Shown here piece by piece: positions 8,609-17,632 of a DNA stretch of 64,000 nt. This DNA comes from Verrucomicrobiota bacterium. Lineage in GTDB: Bacteria > Verrucomicrobiota > Verrucomicrobiia > Verrucomicrobiales > Verrucomicrobiaceae. Made by a program: the position numbers and the translations under genes. The DNA is taken from assembly GCA_017301975.1 (NCBI GenBank), contig JAFLEI010000024.1:1-64000 (forward strand). Reading direction: 5' to 3'. The notes under the pieces were generated by a model. It was not told where the DNA came from and ran no database searches. It was given only the letters and a program-made list of their open reading frames with translations. The first letter of the stretch is position 1. Each line of letters opens with the position of its first letter.

Positions 8609-9838
8609 TCACCGCTTCGTGGGATGCTCCTTGCGGTACCACTGCAGTTGCTCACGCGCCTCCCGCCTCACATTCTCATCTGCATCCTGTGTCGCCGCCT
8701 CCAGCGCCGCACCCGCTTCGGGTGTGCCGATGATCCGCAGGGCATAGACCGCGCGCTGTCTCACCGTGGGTTCGGGGTCTGTCTTGGCCGCCTTGATGAG
8801 GAGTGGCAGATTTTCCTTTCCAAACACGCCCAGCACCTCGGTTGCAGCCGCCCTCAGCTCTGCTGGCTGATCCAGTGCAAAAAACTCATGCAGGCGGGCA
8901 TTGACCTCCGGTGTGTCGGAATCTCGCAGGGAGCGCACAGCGTACCATTGCACCCGGGGATCTGGGTCATGCGTCATGCGCAGCAGGATCGCCACCGCCG
9001 CCGGTTGGGCTGCATTGTCCTCACCGTCGAGCGCGCTTATCACAGAAATTCGCACGGCCGTATCCCCATGCCCCGCCAGCCGCTCAAAAGGGGCGATCTC
9101 CTCCGCCTTCAGCCTGCGCAGCAGGGCATCGTCTCGTTTCATCAGCGCCCAATGGCCGCAGGCGGTCTTCAACAACAAGGGCTCATCGGAGTTTTTCAGC
9201 CATTGGATGACGAGAGCTTCGCTTTCTGGAGTGGACTGATGCACCCATGACGTCAGTCCTTCCACGGCGGCTGCGCTCACTTCATCCGGCTGGTCCTTGA
9301 GCAAACTCGTCAGAAACGGAAGCTTCCCCTCTGAAGGCAGGAAATACAGCAGCGTGCGGACGGCCTGCGCACGCGTGGCTGGCGATGCCCTGCTCACAGC
9401 CCTCTCAATGCCGGGCAGCAGCCGCGCCTGGTTTTCTTTATCAAAGCCGCCGTTGTACCTGCGCCACACAATCTGCCGCAGCGCCCAGTGGACGACTGCA
9501 TCTGAGCCTTTGTCCAGGCAGGCCGCGAGCACCTCCGCCGGCTGCAAAGTCTGGCACCATATCAATGCCTCGTTTTTCAGCGAATCAGTGCCGGCAAAGT
9601 GCTGATTGGCCCCCACGGCCTCCACCAGCCGTGGCTCGACAGACAGGAACACCTCGATCGCAGCGATGTCATCTGGCGAGGTCTTGAGTTTCTCGGCCGC
9701 CGCCCGCACTTTCTCATGCATCGTCGCATCCAGAGGATTGCCATCCAGAGAAAGAACCCCTGCAGTCGCAGCCTGGAAGACAACCCCGCAGGCTGCGAGG
9801 CTCATTATTTTGATGAAGCTTCTGGCAAAGGAGTGCAT
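8609..9838 (-). CDS. Exported HEAT-repeat protein
   Basis: 409 residues. A signal peptide (about residues 1-27) is followed by a region without known domain and then, from about residue 120 to the end, repeated helical pairs with the HEAT pattern (for example DPDPRVQWYAVRSLRD and DADENVRREAREQLQWY). HEAT arrays are protein-binding scaffolds. The start at 9838 puts the signal peptide at the front; the frame is open to 9907. It converges with prfA, with 12 bases between their stops. Function is not known. Confidence 0.8.
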   Translation of the reverse strand: MHSFARSFIKIMSLAACGVVFQAATAGVLSLDGNPLDATMHEKVRAAAEKLKTSPDDIAAIEVFLSVEPRLVEAVGANQHFAGTDSLKNEALIWCQTLQPAEVLAACLDKGSDAVVHWALRQIVWRRYNGGFDKENQARLLPGIERAVSRASPATRAQAVRTLLYFLPSEGKLPFLTSLLKDQPDEVSAAAVEGLTSWVHQSTPESEALVIQWLKNSDEPLLLKTACGHWALMKRDDALLRRLKAEEIAPFERLAGHGDTAVRISVISALDGEDNAAQPAAVAILLRMTHDPDPRVQWYAVRSLRDSDTPEVNARLHEFFALDQPAELRAAATEVLGVFGKENLPLLIKAAKTDPEPTVRQRAVYALRIIGTPEAGAALEAATQDADENVRREAREQLQWYRKEHPTKR

Positions 9839-9882
9839 GGCGGGCGTCGTTTGATCAAAGCGGGCGCGATCTGAGCCTTCCT

Positions 9883-10362
9883 CTATTTGCCATTGCTCGG
9901 AGGCCACGACGTGCTGCGCGTGTAGTTAAACACACCCGTTCCCATCGCAGGCCGGAAGACGAAACCGTCCACCGCAGGCTTTTGAGAAAACCATGCGGCC
10001 TTGGGCTGGAATGGTGCGACGGGCAGGTCGATGTACTTCCCCTGCTCCACGCCATCCGTCATGCTCTGGGCCACGACAAGATTTCCCCGATGCGTATAGA
10101 CCTTCAAAGGCCGCAGCTGCACGATGCCCGGGTCCCAGTAGACAGACGGGATTTCCGGGCGGGCTTTTTCGCGATGCGCGAGCAGGGCCGTGTCATACGC
10201 CACCAGAGTTCTCCACGCATCGCGTTGCAACCCCTTGTGGAAACTGGAGCCCGGATCGGCGTGCTGCTCCTGCATGCAGCTGCACAGAAAGACAAGCAGC
10301 ATCCCCATGGAAACCACCGTCATGCGACGCAGCGCGGCAGGAGGTGAAACGGATTCATTCAT
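9883..10362 (-). CDS. Putative lipoprotein, unknown function
   Basis: 159 residues. A lipoprotein signal is visible (MGMLLVFLCSC, lipidation at the second cysteine). The mature part contains RDAWRTLVAYDTALL and ends in an Arg/Thr/Ser/Pro-rich tail. No family recognised. The ATG at 10362 is preferred; the frame continues ten codons upstream. It lies 44 bases upstream of the HEAT-repeat gene and may be co-transcribed with it. Confidence 0.65.
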   Translation of the reverse strand: MNESVSPPAALRRMTVVSMGMLLVFLCSCMQEQHADPGSSFHKGLQRDAWRTLVAYDTALLAHREKARPEIPSVYWDPGIVQLRPLKVYTHRGNLVVAQSMTDGVEQGKYIDLPVAPFQPKAAWFSQKPAVDGFVFRPAMGTGVFNYTRSTSWPPSNGK

Positions 10363-10439
10363 GATGCCATCTTCTGCCCTGCCCCTGAACATTCAACCTT
10401 GTTCTGACAGGCGCATGTCCTGCTCGTGAACCGGAAAAA

Positions 10440-12686
10440 TCAGTCCACCGGCAGATGCTGCTGAAGGTAGTTCGTCATCAGTTCATACAGATGACGCTGG
10501 GTGCCTTTGCCGGAGTTGATGGCGTGGTCACGATTCGGATAGGGCATGACGGTGAAGCGTTTGTTTTTCGCAACGAGTTCATTGATGAGCTTTTCCGTGC
10601 CTTGGTAATGCACATTGTCATCACCCGTGCCGTGCACGATGAGCAGATTCCCCTTCAAAGCCGCCGCATGGGTGATGGGAGAGCCGAGTCGATAACCTTC
10701 CGCATTGGCCTTGGGCAGCCCCATGTAGCGCTCTTCATAAATCGTGTCGTAGAGCTGGCGGTCGGGCACGGGCGCCACGGCCATGGCCGTTTGATAGAGC
10801 TCGGGATAGCGGAAGATCGCATCCAGACTGCTGCTGCCTCCACCGCTCCAGCCCCAGATGCCCACACGCTGCGGATCGAGAAACGTGAAGCGCTCCAGCA
10901 GTGCCCGCGTGGCCGCCGCCTGCTCCTGGGAATTGATGACTCCGAGCTTGAGATAGATGCTCTTGCGCCAGTCACGTCCGCGCGGTCCGGGAGTGCCGCG
11001 TGTGTCCACGCTGGCCACCACATAGCCCTGCTGCGCCAGCATCGAGTGCCAGAGACCGCGCTGCCCGCTCCAGGCATCCCGCACGGTCTGCCCGGCGGGC
11101 TCGCCATAGACGTGCATCAGCAGCGGATGCGTGCGCGATTTTTCCAAATCCTGCGCAGTGATGCAGAGAGCATCGCATGAGATGCCGCCGCCGATGTCCA
11201 CGCTCATGAACTCGACCTTTGGCAGCTTGAGCGCCGCCAGCTTATCACGCAGCCGCTTCTGCGACCTGAGCACGCTCTTCGTATTATGGTCTGGTAGCGA
11301 GATCAATTGAATCACAGGTGGCGAGATCGCAGTCGAATACGTGTGCACTGCCCACTGCGCATCCTCGGTCATGTCGTAGCCATGCGTCCCCGGCTGATCT
11401 GCAGGCGAGAGCCGCTGCGGCTCACCACCCTTGAGACTGACGCGATAGAGGTACCGCTGCGTGGCATTGGTGGGAGAGGCGTCATAGTACAGCCAGCCGC
11501 CTTTGGCATCGACCTGCCTGACATCAATCACATCAAACTCACCCTGCGTGATGGGCGTCACCTCACCCAACAGAGTGGCTCGGTAGGCATGCCGCCAGCC
11601 GCTGCGCTCGCTGAGCCAGAGGAAATCATCGCCGATCCAGCGGATGCTGTTCTTGTTTTCAACCCAGGCCTTGTCTGTCTCCGTGAGCACCACCTGCGTG
11701 GCACCCGTGGCAGGATCTGCGCGCATGACATGCAGCGTGTTTTGCAGGCGGTTGAATTGCTGCAGCAGCACCGCCTTGCCATCGGGCGTCCACTCGGCAT
11801 GCGGCAGGTAATGCTCGCGCGGATCTCCCGGCACCTGCAGCCAGGTGATCCCACCGCCTGCGGCAGAGACCACGCCGAGGCGCGTGGCGGAGTTCTTTTC
11901 GCCTGCTTTGGGATACGGGAACGTGGTGATGCGCGGATAGCGGCCATCGGCATGATTCACCAGCGTGAAGCGCTTCACATCACGGATGTCAAACTGCCAC
12001 AGCAGCAGCCGTGCGCCGTCCGGGCTCCAGCGGAAGCAGTCGCGCAGCTCCAGCTCCTCTTCGTTCACCCATTCGGAAGTGCCGTTGATGAGCGTGGCGG
12101 AGCCATCCGCCGTCAGCGCGGTGATCTTCATGTCCGCCAGACTTTGCACGTGCAGGTTGTTCTTGTGCACATAGGCCACGCGGCTGCCATCGGGTGAAAA
12201 CTTGGCAAACATCAGGGTCGCGGGCGCAGCTTCTCCGCCGAGCTTGCGCAAAGCTCCGGTGGCCACATTCAGCAGCCAGTAGTCGCCCCGCGTGTTCTTG
12301 CGCCAGACTTTTCGCGTGTTGGCAAACAGCAGCACCAGCGACTCATCCTTGGAGAACTCAAAGCTGTCCACGCTGAGCGGCTTCTTCTCGCCAGGAGCCG
12401 TCAGGGTTTCCGCGGAGGCGATGACCGTTCGCAGGCCCGTGGCCACCTCATGGCGCACCAGGTCTTTGCCGGGAATGTCTTGGCCATCCTCGCCCTTGCC
12501 GAGTGGTTCGAGGGTAAAGTAAGACGCTCCCTTCTTGCTCCAGTGCAACGCCTCCATCTTCTCCTCCTTGTACTCTTCATCGGTGAAGATGGAGGCCAGC
12601 GTCAACTGCGCAGGATCACCAGCAGCATAGGTGGATGGGGTCCCATGGAGGGCAGCCAGCAGAAAACAAAGCAGGCAGAATTTCAT
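10440..12686 (-). CDS. Exported prolyl oligopeptidase-type serine peptidase (S9, DPP-IV-like)
   Basis: 748 residues. A signal peptide ends near STYAAG. Residues about 30-480 form the DPP-IV-type beta-propeller (repeated SPDG motifs such as FSPDGSRVAYVHKNN and FRWSPDGARLLLW, and the conserved NGTSEWVNEEEL segment, the double-Glu motif that binds the substrate N-terminus). The C-terminal alpha/beta hydrolase has the triad: Ser614 in GWSGGGS, Asp690 in GTGDDNVH, and His721 in NRDHAI. Predicted to remove dipeptides from peptide N-termini in the periplasm. An alternative ATG seven codons upstream (12707) would not change the signal peptide class. Confidence 0.92.
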   Translation of the reverse strand: MKFCLLCFLLAALHGTPSTYAAGDPAQLTLASIFTDEEYKEEKMEALHWSKKGASYFTLEPLGKGEDGQDIPGKDLVRHEVATGLRTVIASAETLTAPGEKKPLSVDSFEFSKDESLVLLFANTRKVWRKNTRGDYWLLNVATGALRKLGGEAAPATLMFAKFSPDGSRVAYVHKNNLHVQSLADMKITALTADGSATLINGTSEWVNEEELELRDCFRWSPDGARLLLWQFDIRDVKRFTLVNHADGRYPRITTFPYPKAGEKNSATRLGVVSAAGGGITWLQVPGDPREHYLPHAEWTPDGKAVLLQQFNRLQNTLHVMRADPATGATQVVLTETDKAWVENKNSIRWIGDDFLWLSERSGWRHAYRATLLGEVTPITQGEFDVIDVRQVDAKGGWLYYDASPTNATQRYLYRVSLKGGEPQRLSPADQPGTHGYDMTEDAQWAVHTYSTAISPPVIQLISLPDHNTKSVLRSQKRLRDKLAALKLPKVEFMSVDIGGGISCDALCITAQDLEKSRTHPLLMHVYGEPAGQTVRDAWSGQRGLWHSMLAQQGYVVASVDTRGTPGPRGRDWRKSIYLKLGVINSQEQAAATRALLERFTFLDPQRVGIWGWSGGGSSSLDAIFRYPELYQTAMAVAPVPDRQLYDTIYEERYMGLPKANAEGYRLGSPITHAAALKGNLLIVHGTGDDNVHYQGTEKLINELVAKNKRFTVMPYPNRDHAINSGKGTQRHLYELMTNYLQQHLPVD

Positions 12687-12770
12687 AAAGCTGTCATTTA
12701 GCGACATTGAACGCGGCGCTTCAATCCTTGAATTGGACTCATGCAGCGGAAGCAGGAGCTCCCCGCCGCT

Positions 12771-13094
12771 TCACTTCTGCTTGTCCCGCACGTAGATGAT
12801 CTCGCCGGACTTCAGCCGATACGCCGTGCCAAGCCGCTCCCCTTCACCGCTCTTGCTGGCCTTGCTTTCCTGAAAGCGCTCGATCTTCGTGCGTGCGGCA
12901 TCAATGCTTTCCGCCGTGGGCGACTTGTCCGCCTGCGCATCCGTGGAAGCAGTAGGCGCAGTCTTGGGCAGATTGAAAAAACTCACCACGGCCAGCAGCA
13001 GCGCGGCGGCAAAGGCGATCCACACATCAAAGAGATTGATGAGACCGGCGGCGGGGTCATCCCCTTCGGACTCGTCCCACAGGCGCTTCTTCAT
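12771..13094 (-). CDS. DUF2149 membrane protein of a TonB/CobN-type operon
   Basis: 107 residues with one transmembrane segment (about residues 25-40, LFDVWIAFAAALLLAVVSFF) and a periplasmic C-terminus ending LKSGEIIYVRDKQK. The WDESEGDDPAAGLINLFDVWIAF start is the DUF2149 pattern, given here in part. DUF2149 proteins accompany MotA/TolQ/ExbB proteins and CobN-like chelatases, and may act as the ExbD counterpart. The start overlaps the upstream gene by four bases (ATGA), so translation is probably coupled. Confidence 0.85.
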   Translation of the reverse strand: MKKRLWDESEGDDPAAGLINLFDVWIAFAAALLLAVVSFFNLPKTAPTASTDAQADKSPTAESIDAARTKIERFQESKASKSGEGERLGTAYRLKSGEIIYVRDKQK

Positions 13095-13690
13095 GGCAGG
13101 GCGGGCTTGTTGGCGTTCGTGAACAGGTGCTCCAGCGTGCTCAGATCACGCTGATACCAGTTTTTGCGCACGAGGTTCATCGTGTAGGAGCAGCAGCCCA
13201 GCAGCACGCCCACGACGGTGGCGGTGAAGGCGACGACGAGATTGCTCGAAAGCGTGGCCAGATCCCCAGAGGCCAGTCCAGTCAGCGCAGGCCCCAGCGG
13301 AATGAGCGTGCCCATGAGTCCGAGCATGGGCGCGATGCGCGTCATCCATGTGAGGCGCGACAGCGCAGCCGCCACCTCGATCTCCAGATCCACCAAACAA
13401 TGCGCCAGATCCCCTGCCCCGCCCCATTGAGCGAGAAGCTGGTGCAGACGCGCGGGCAAGCCCGTAGTGGCGGTGCCGAGAATGCTCAGCATCCGCACTT
13501 GATCCCCGCCCTCCACGTGCGCACGCCGCAATGCGGTCATGACGGCTCCCACCTGCCGACGCCCCAGCCACTCACGCAGCAGCCCGCCCAGCAGCATGGT
13601 GCTCCACGCCACGAGGATGATGATGGCCGCCAGCGTGGGCAGCAGCACCGCCTCGGAAATCAAAGAAAGGAGTTGTTCGAGCAGCTTCAT
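13091..13690 (-). CDS. MotA/TolQ/ExbB-family proton channel protein
   Basis: 199 residues with three predicted transmembrane helices: about 15-37 (LPTLAAIIILVAWSTMLLGGLL), 100-125 and 140-165. The segment RIAPMLGLMGTLIPLGPAL is the TolQ/ExbB channel signature (TAPLLGLLGTV in E. coli). It probably energises the TonB-dependent receptor or works on the membrane-tethered CobN-like protein encoded upstream. The start at 13690 overlaps the CobN-like stop (ATGA). The frame continues to 13774 but only by reading through that gene's end. Confidence 0.9.
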   Translation of the reverse strand: MKLLEQLLSLISEAVLLPTLAAIIILVAWSTMLLGGLLREWLGRRQVGAVMTALRRAHVEGGDQVRMLSILGTATTGLPARLHQLLAQWGGAGDLAHCLVDLEIEVAAALSRLTWMTRIAPMLGLMGTLIPLGPALTGLASGDLATLSSNLVVAFTATVVGVLLGCCSYTMNLVRKNWYQRDLSTLEHLFTNANKPALP

Positions 13691-16600
13691 GAAGTGGACC
13701 CGGCCCTCCTGAAAAAGCCGAACATCATCAGAAGCACAGCTGCGGCTCCGATCAACCAAGCGAATGAATTCCACGCCGGTTCCAGCACCGGTCCCTCGGG
13801 CTGCGGTTTGCTTTCAGCGGGCGGTGCCTGCTCCTTCGCCTCGCCAATTTGCGGTCCGCTCACTTTCTCGACCTTCGCATCAGGTGCGGCGGCGCTTTGC
13901 TGCAGCTTGGCCTTCATGTCCTGCGCCAGCGCGGCGGATTCCTGATCTCCCGGCGCGGTGAGTTTGGCGCTGACAAAGTCCGCCATGCGCGTGTTCCCAC
14001 CGCTGACAAGACCACCCGAGTCTCCATGCGCCTTCACCGAGGTGGCATAAAGCTTCGTCAAAGTTTGCAACTGCTCTGGCGTGGCCTTCCACAAATCCTT
14101 GCGCGCGGCCTCGATCAGCGTGGCGCTGATCTCCTGCATGGCATGCGGCGACACGCGCTCAAACCACTCAGGCAGGTTCAGCTCATGCTTGTCCTTCACG
14201 AGCACGTCATACACCTCGTCCCACGTTTCCTGCGTGACGCTTTCCCGCCGCGTCACCGACCAGCCAAAGGTGTTCTTCATCAGTTCGGCAATGTGCCCTG
14301 CCCCGGCGTAATCATGGGACTTCATGCCCTCCAGCCAGCGGCGGTTCAGCAGCTCGGATTTCAAATTGGCCGCCAGCACTTCTTCAAAGTCGCGCACCCG
14401 CGCACCGCTGGGATCGCGCACGTCAGAGATGACAGCGGCGGGCGATTTACCGGTGACCTTCTTCACCGCCATGCTGAGACCGCCGAGATACTCATACGCG
14501 TGATGATTCGAAAGCTGGCTCGTCATGTTGGAAGCCCACACGCGCAGCACGGTGTCCGTGTTTTGCAGCGCCTCTTCATAGAGCCCATCCACCTTCTCGC
14601 CCCAGGTGTCCTGCGTGTACACAAAGCTCATGTTGTCCGTGTACACATCGGTGATCTCATCGTCCTTGTCCCACACACCGGAGCGCGGCACAAGGTAGAG
14701 GATGTGCGTGCCGCTCATGTTTCCCGGCTTCGTGCCAAAGATGCGCGCCGCAGCAAACTGATCCGCACGCGCGGCGGAGTAGCCACGCTTGAGCAGGCGC
14801 TCCTTGGTGGCCGCCACCGCTTCACGCACCGGATTCACACTCTCAGAGGCTGTTGCAGCCAGACGCACGACCTTGTCCAGCAGCGCCACACGCGTGGGAA
14901 AGTTTTCCTTGTACTGACCACCCATGGCGATGAACACCTCCACCCGTGGCCGCCCCAGTTCCTCCGCAGAAATCAACTCCACATCGATGACCAGATTGTT
15001 CTGATTCCAAATCGGCCGCACTCCCAGCAGCGCGAGAATCTGCCCCTCCATCACGCCAAAGTCGCGCATCGTTTCCATGCCATTGAGATCCATCGCGATC
15101 TTCTTCGGCTTCCGCGTGCGCAGCAGTTCGTCCACCAGCTTGCGCGCGGTTTCCCACGCAGGGCGCGTCGGTATCTCTTCTGGATTGAGCGAGTACAAAT
15201 TGCGACCACCAGGAGCCGTTGCGGGATTACGGATGGGGTCCGGTCCCGGACCCGGCTCGATGTAATGACCACCCAGCGCGGTCAGCAAACCCGCATGCTC
15301 CTTGCCTGCATCCAGCAAGCGTGCGCGCACATCGCGTGCAAATTCCAGATCCTTCTCCAGCTCCGCCGTCATGCGCACATCTGTAGGCGGCGCACCATCC
15401 AGAGCAGCGCGTAGAAATTCCACCGCCTTGGCGCGATCCTGCTGCTTGTGCTCCAAAGCGGCACGATGAATCCCACGCGTGGCCGCCAGATGATCCAGCA
15501 AAGGCTCGCCGAGAATCTGCGCCAGATACGGCACCATCTCCGCCTCATGCGGCCCTTCACCCAGCACATGCAGCCGCAGCGGCGTGCGTGACTCAAACAG
15601 ATTGTGCAGATGCTCATCCAACCGCGTGACGGCAGCGTCATCGAGCACCTCAGCACCACTGCCGTGCAGCCTGGCCTCACGCGCCTGCTGGCTGATGCGC
15701 TTGCGATACTCCTCTTTAAGCAGACCATCCTCCAGCGTGCGGAATTTGTGAATGTCTTCGTGCAGGTTTTTGAATTCGTCATCGAGTCCCGCAGCCAGCG
15801 TGGGCGGCGGCAGGTGATCCACCAGCGCGGCGTAGGAGCGGCGGCGCGCCAGCGTGGCCTCTCCCAGATTGTCCGTGATCCAGAGATCAACAACCGGCAT
15901 GTGGCCCACGCAGATGTCGCTCCAGCAGTCCTTGGAAAGCCCGGCCTCTTTGCCCGGCAGCAGCTCCAGCGTGCCGTGCGTGCCCCAGTGTACAATCGCA
16001 TCCGCATGATACTGCTCCTCCAGCCACCAGTAGAAGGCCAGGTAGTTGTGCGGCGGCGGCACATCGCGGTTGTGCAGCAGGTTTTCATCCTGTTTTTCGC
16101 CGCGCTCCGGCTGCGGCATGAGGATGAGATTGCCCATCTCCAGCTTTGGCAAAACGATGTGCGGCTCGCCGTTGCGCTTCACCACCATGATGCGTCCGGG
16201 CAGCGGGCCAAACTTCTCCACCATCGCCTTCCTCGCCGCTTCGCTGAGCTTCGTGTTGAACCACTCCTCATATTGATGAAGCGGCACCAGCACCGGCTGC
16301 GATTCATCCACGAGTTTCTCCAGATCTCCCTGCACCCACGGGCCGATGTTCCTCCCGCCACGCTTCATCTCCTCAATCAGCGCCGCCGTGCTGGCCGGGA
16401 TGTTATTTAGCGTGAAACCCGCCTCCTTCATGCGCGGCAGGAAGCGCATGAAGCTCTCCGGCGCATCCAGAAATCCGCCCGTGGGGCTTCCCCGCATCAG
16501 GTCATCCTGCCCCAGTCCCTTGTTGTAATAGATCAGCGCGATCTTCTTCTCCGCATTGTTCTTGCGCTTCAGCGAGGCCCAGCGCGCCGCGCGTGCGGCG

Positions 16601-17625
16601 AAGGCTTCGATGCGGTCCGGGATCGGTTCATGCAGCCGGAAGCCCTGGATGTTCTCCTTCAATCCGCCCACCACCACAGGCTCCAGCGTGCCCCAGGACT
16701 CCTGCAGCGCCATGAACATGCCCACATCCCGGTGCGAGAGCCCGCGCGGATCTTTGAGCCATTCCTCATTCGTCGTCGCCAGCATCGAGATCGGCCGCAG
16801 GTAGGGCGCATCCAGTTCCTTCAGCAGCGCCGTGCTCTGCCACATCGCCCCATGGCGATCCTCGATCAAAATTGTCGGCGCTGCCGCGCGCGTCAGCTTC
16901 GTCACGTTCTCCTCGCGATCACCAAACACCGGCACCACATTCAGTCCCCGTTTTTCCAGCGCGGTGATCTGCGCATCGATCACCCGCAGATCATGCGTGA
17001 TCCAAAACGACTGCTGCAGCAGCAGCACCGCCACCGAGGCACCTTCAATCCAGCGCTTTTTCCCGCGCTTGAAAGCAATGAACTCACCGATCTCCGCAAA
17101 CGCATCCTCACGCGCCGGATCATAGTAGCCCGAATCCGGAATGAGCACCGGCGGCTCGATCTCACCAGCCGCGCCGCAGTGCTTCACCATGCAGTAGCGG
17201 ATCAGCCGCCGCACGTTCACCGTGCCATTGGGCCGCCAGTAGGCCGGCACCGCTTCGTCTTTGAGCAGCAGCCCCGCCTTCTCCAGATCCATCTGGCTGC
17301 CGCGCGCATCCAGCGGGATCACCCGCTGCTCCGGATTCAGCGCCCGCGATTCCTTCAGCCGCTGAGTGAGCGCAGGTGCCTGCTCCGCTTCGAGATTCAG
17401 CACAAACACCAGTCGAAACCGCGCCGCCAGCTCCGCCTTCTGCGTTTCATTGAAGGCCTTCCCTTTGAAAAACTCCGCATGAATGCCGCTCTCACGGCAC
17501 GCCGCCTCCACCTGCGGCATGGAGCGATCCCACACGCCAATGAAGGCCCAGTTCAGCGCCTCCGCCGCACACAGATTTCCTGCCAGTAGCAGCAAACAAC
17601 TCAGCCAGCAGAAGATATCACGCAT
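13687..17625 (-). CDS. Secreted, membrane-anchored CobN-family chelatase (HmuS/CobN-like)
   Basis: 1312 residues, the CobN length. Cytoplasmic CobN inserts cobalt into hydrogenobyrinate diamide, but this protein has an N-terminal signal peptide (FCWLSCLLLLAGNLCAAE) and a C-terminal transmembrane helix (about residues 1283-1303), so the catalytic body should face the periplasm. CobN/BchH-type signatures are clear, including HWGTHGTLELLPGKEAGLS near residue 545 and SNHHAYEYLGGL near 1040. Bacteroidota HmuS proteins have this architecture and are encoded with a TonB receptor, a TolQ-like protein and DUF2149, exactly as here; HmuS has been linked to taking iron from heme. Whether the substrate here is heme or a corrinoid is open (see the leader at 19947). 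The ATG at 17625 is seven bases after the receptor stop. Confidence 0.9.
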   Translation of the reverse strand: MRDIFCWLSCLLLLAGNLCAAEALNWAFIGVWDRSMPQVEAACRESGIHAEFFKGKAFNETQKAELAARFRLVFVLNLEAEQAPALTQRLKESRALNPEQRVIPLDARGSQMDLEKAGLLLKDEAVPAYWRPNGTVNVRRLIRYCMVKHCGAAGEIEPPVLIPDSGYYDPAREDAFAEIGEFIAFKRGKKRWIEGASVAVLLLQQSFWITHDLRVIDAQITALEKRGLNVVPVFGDREENVTKLTRAAAPTILIEDRHGAMWQSTALLKELDAPYLRPISMLATTNEEWLKDPRGLSHRDVGMFMALQESWGTLEPVVVGGLKENIQGFRLHEPIPDRIEAFAARAARWASLKRKNNAEKKIALIYYNKGLGQDDLMRGSPTGGFLDAPESFMRFLPRMKEAGFTLNNIPASTAALIEEMKRGGRNIGPWVQGDLEKLVDESQPVLVPLHQYEEWFNTKLSEAARKAMVEKFGPLPGRIMVVKRNGEPHIVLPKLEMGNLILMPQPERGEKQDENLLHNRDVPPPHNYLAFYWWLEEQYHADAIVHWGTHGTLELLPGKEAGLSKDCWSDICVGHMPVVDLWITDNLGEATLARRRSYAALVDHLPPPTLAAGLDDEFKNLHEDIHKFRTLEDGLLKEEYRKRISQQAREARLHGSGAEVLDDAAVTRLDEHLHNLFESRTPLRLHVLGEGPHEAEMVPYLAQILGEPLLDHLAATRGIHRAALEHKQQDRAKAVEFLRAALDGAPPTDVRMTAELEKDLEFARDVRARLLDAGKEHAGLLTALGGHYIEPGPGPDPIRNPATAPGGRNLYSLNPEEIPTRPAWETARKLVDELLRTRKPKKIAMDLNGMETMRDFGVMEGQILALLGVRPIWNQNNLVIDVELISAEELGRPRVEVFIAMGGQYKENFPTRVALLDKVVRLAATASESVNPVREAVAATKERLLKRGYSAARADQFAAARIFGTKPGNMSGTHILYLVPRSGVWDKDDEITDVYTDNMSFVYTQDTWGEKVDGLYEEALQNTDTVLRVWASNMTSQLSNHHAYEYLGGLSMAVKKVTGKSPAAVISDVRDPSGARVRDFEEVLAANLKSELLNRRWLEGMKSHDYAGAGHIAELMKNTFGWSVTRRESVTQETWDEVYDVLVKDKHELNLPEWFERVSPHAMQEISATLIEAARKDLWKATPEQLQTLTKLYATSVKAHGDSGGLVSGGNTRMADFVSAKLTAPGDQESAALAQDMKAKLQQSAAAPDAKVEKVSGPQIGEAKEQAPPAESKPQPEGPVLEPAWNSFAWLIGAAAVLLMMFGFFRRAGSTS

Positions 17626-17632
17626 GGTTCGC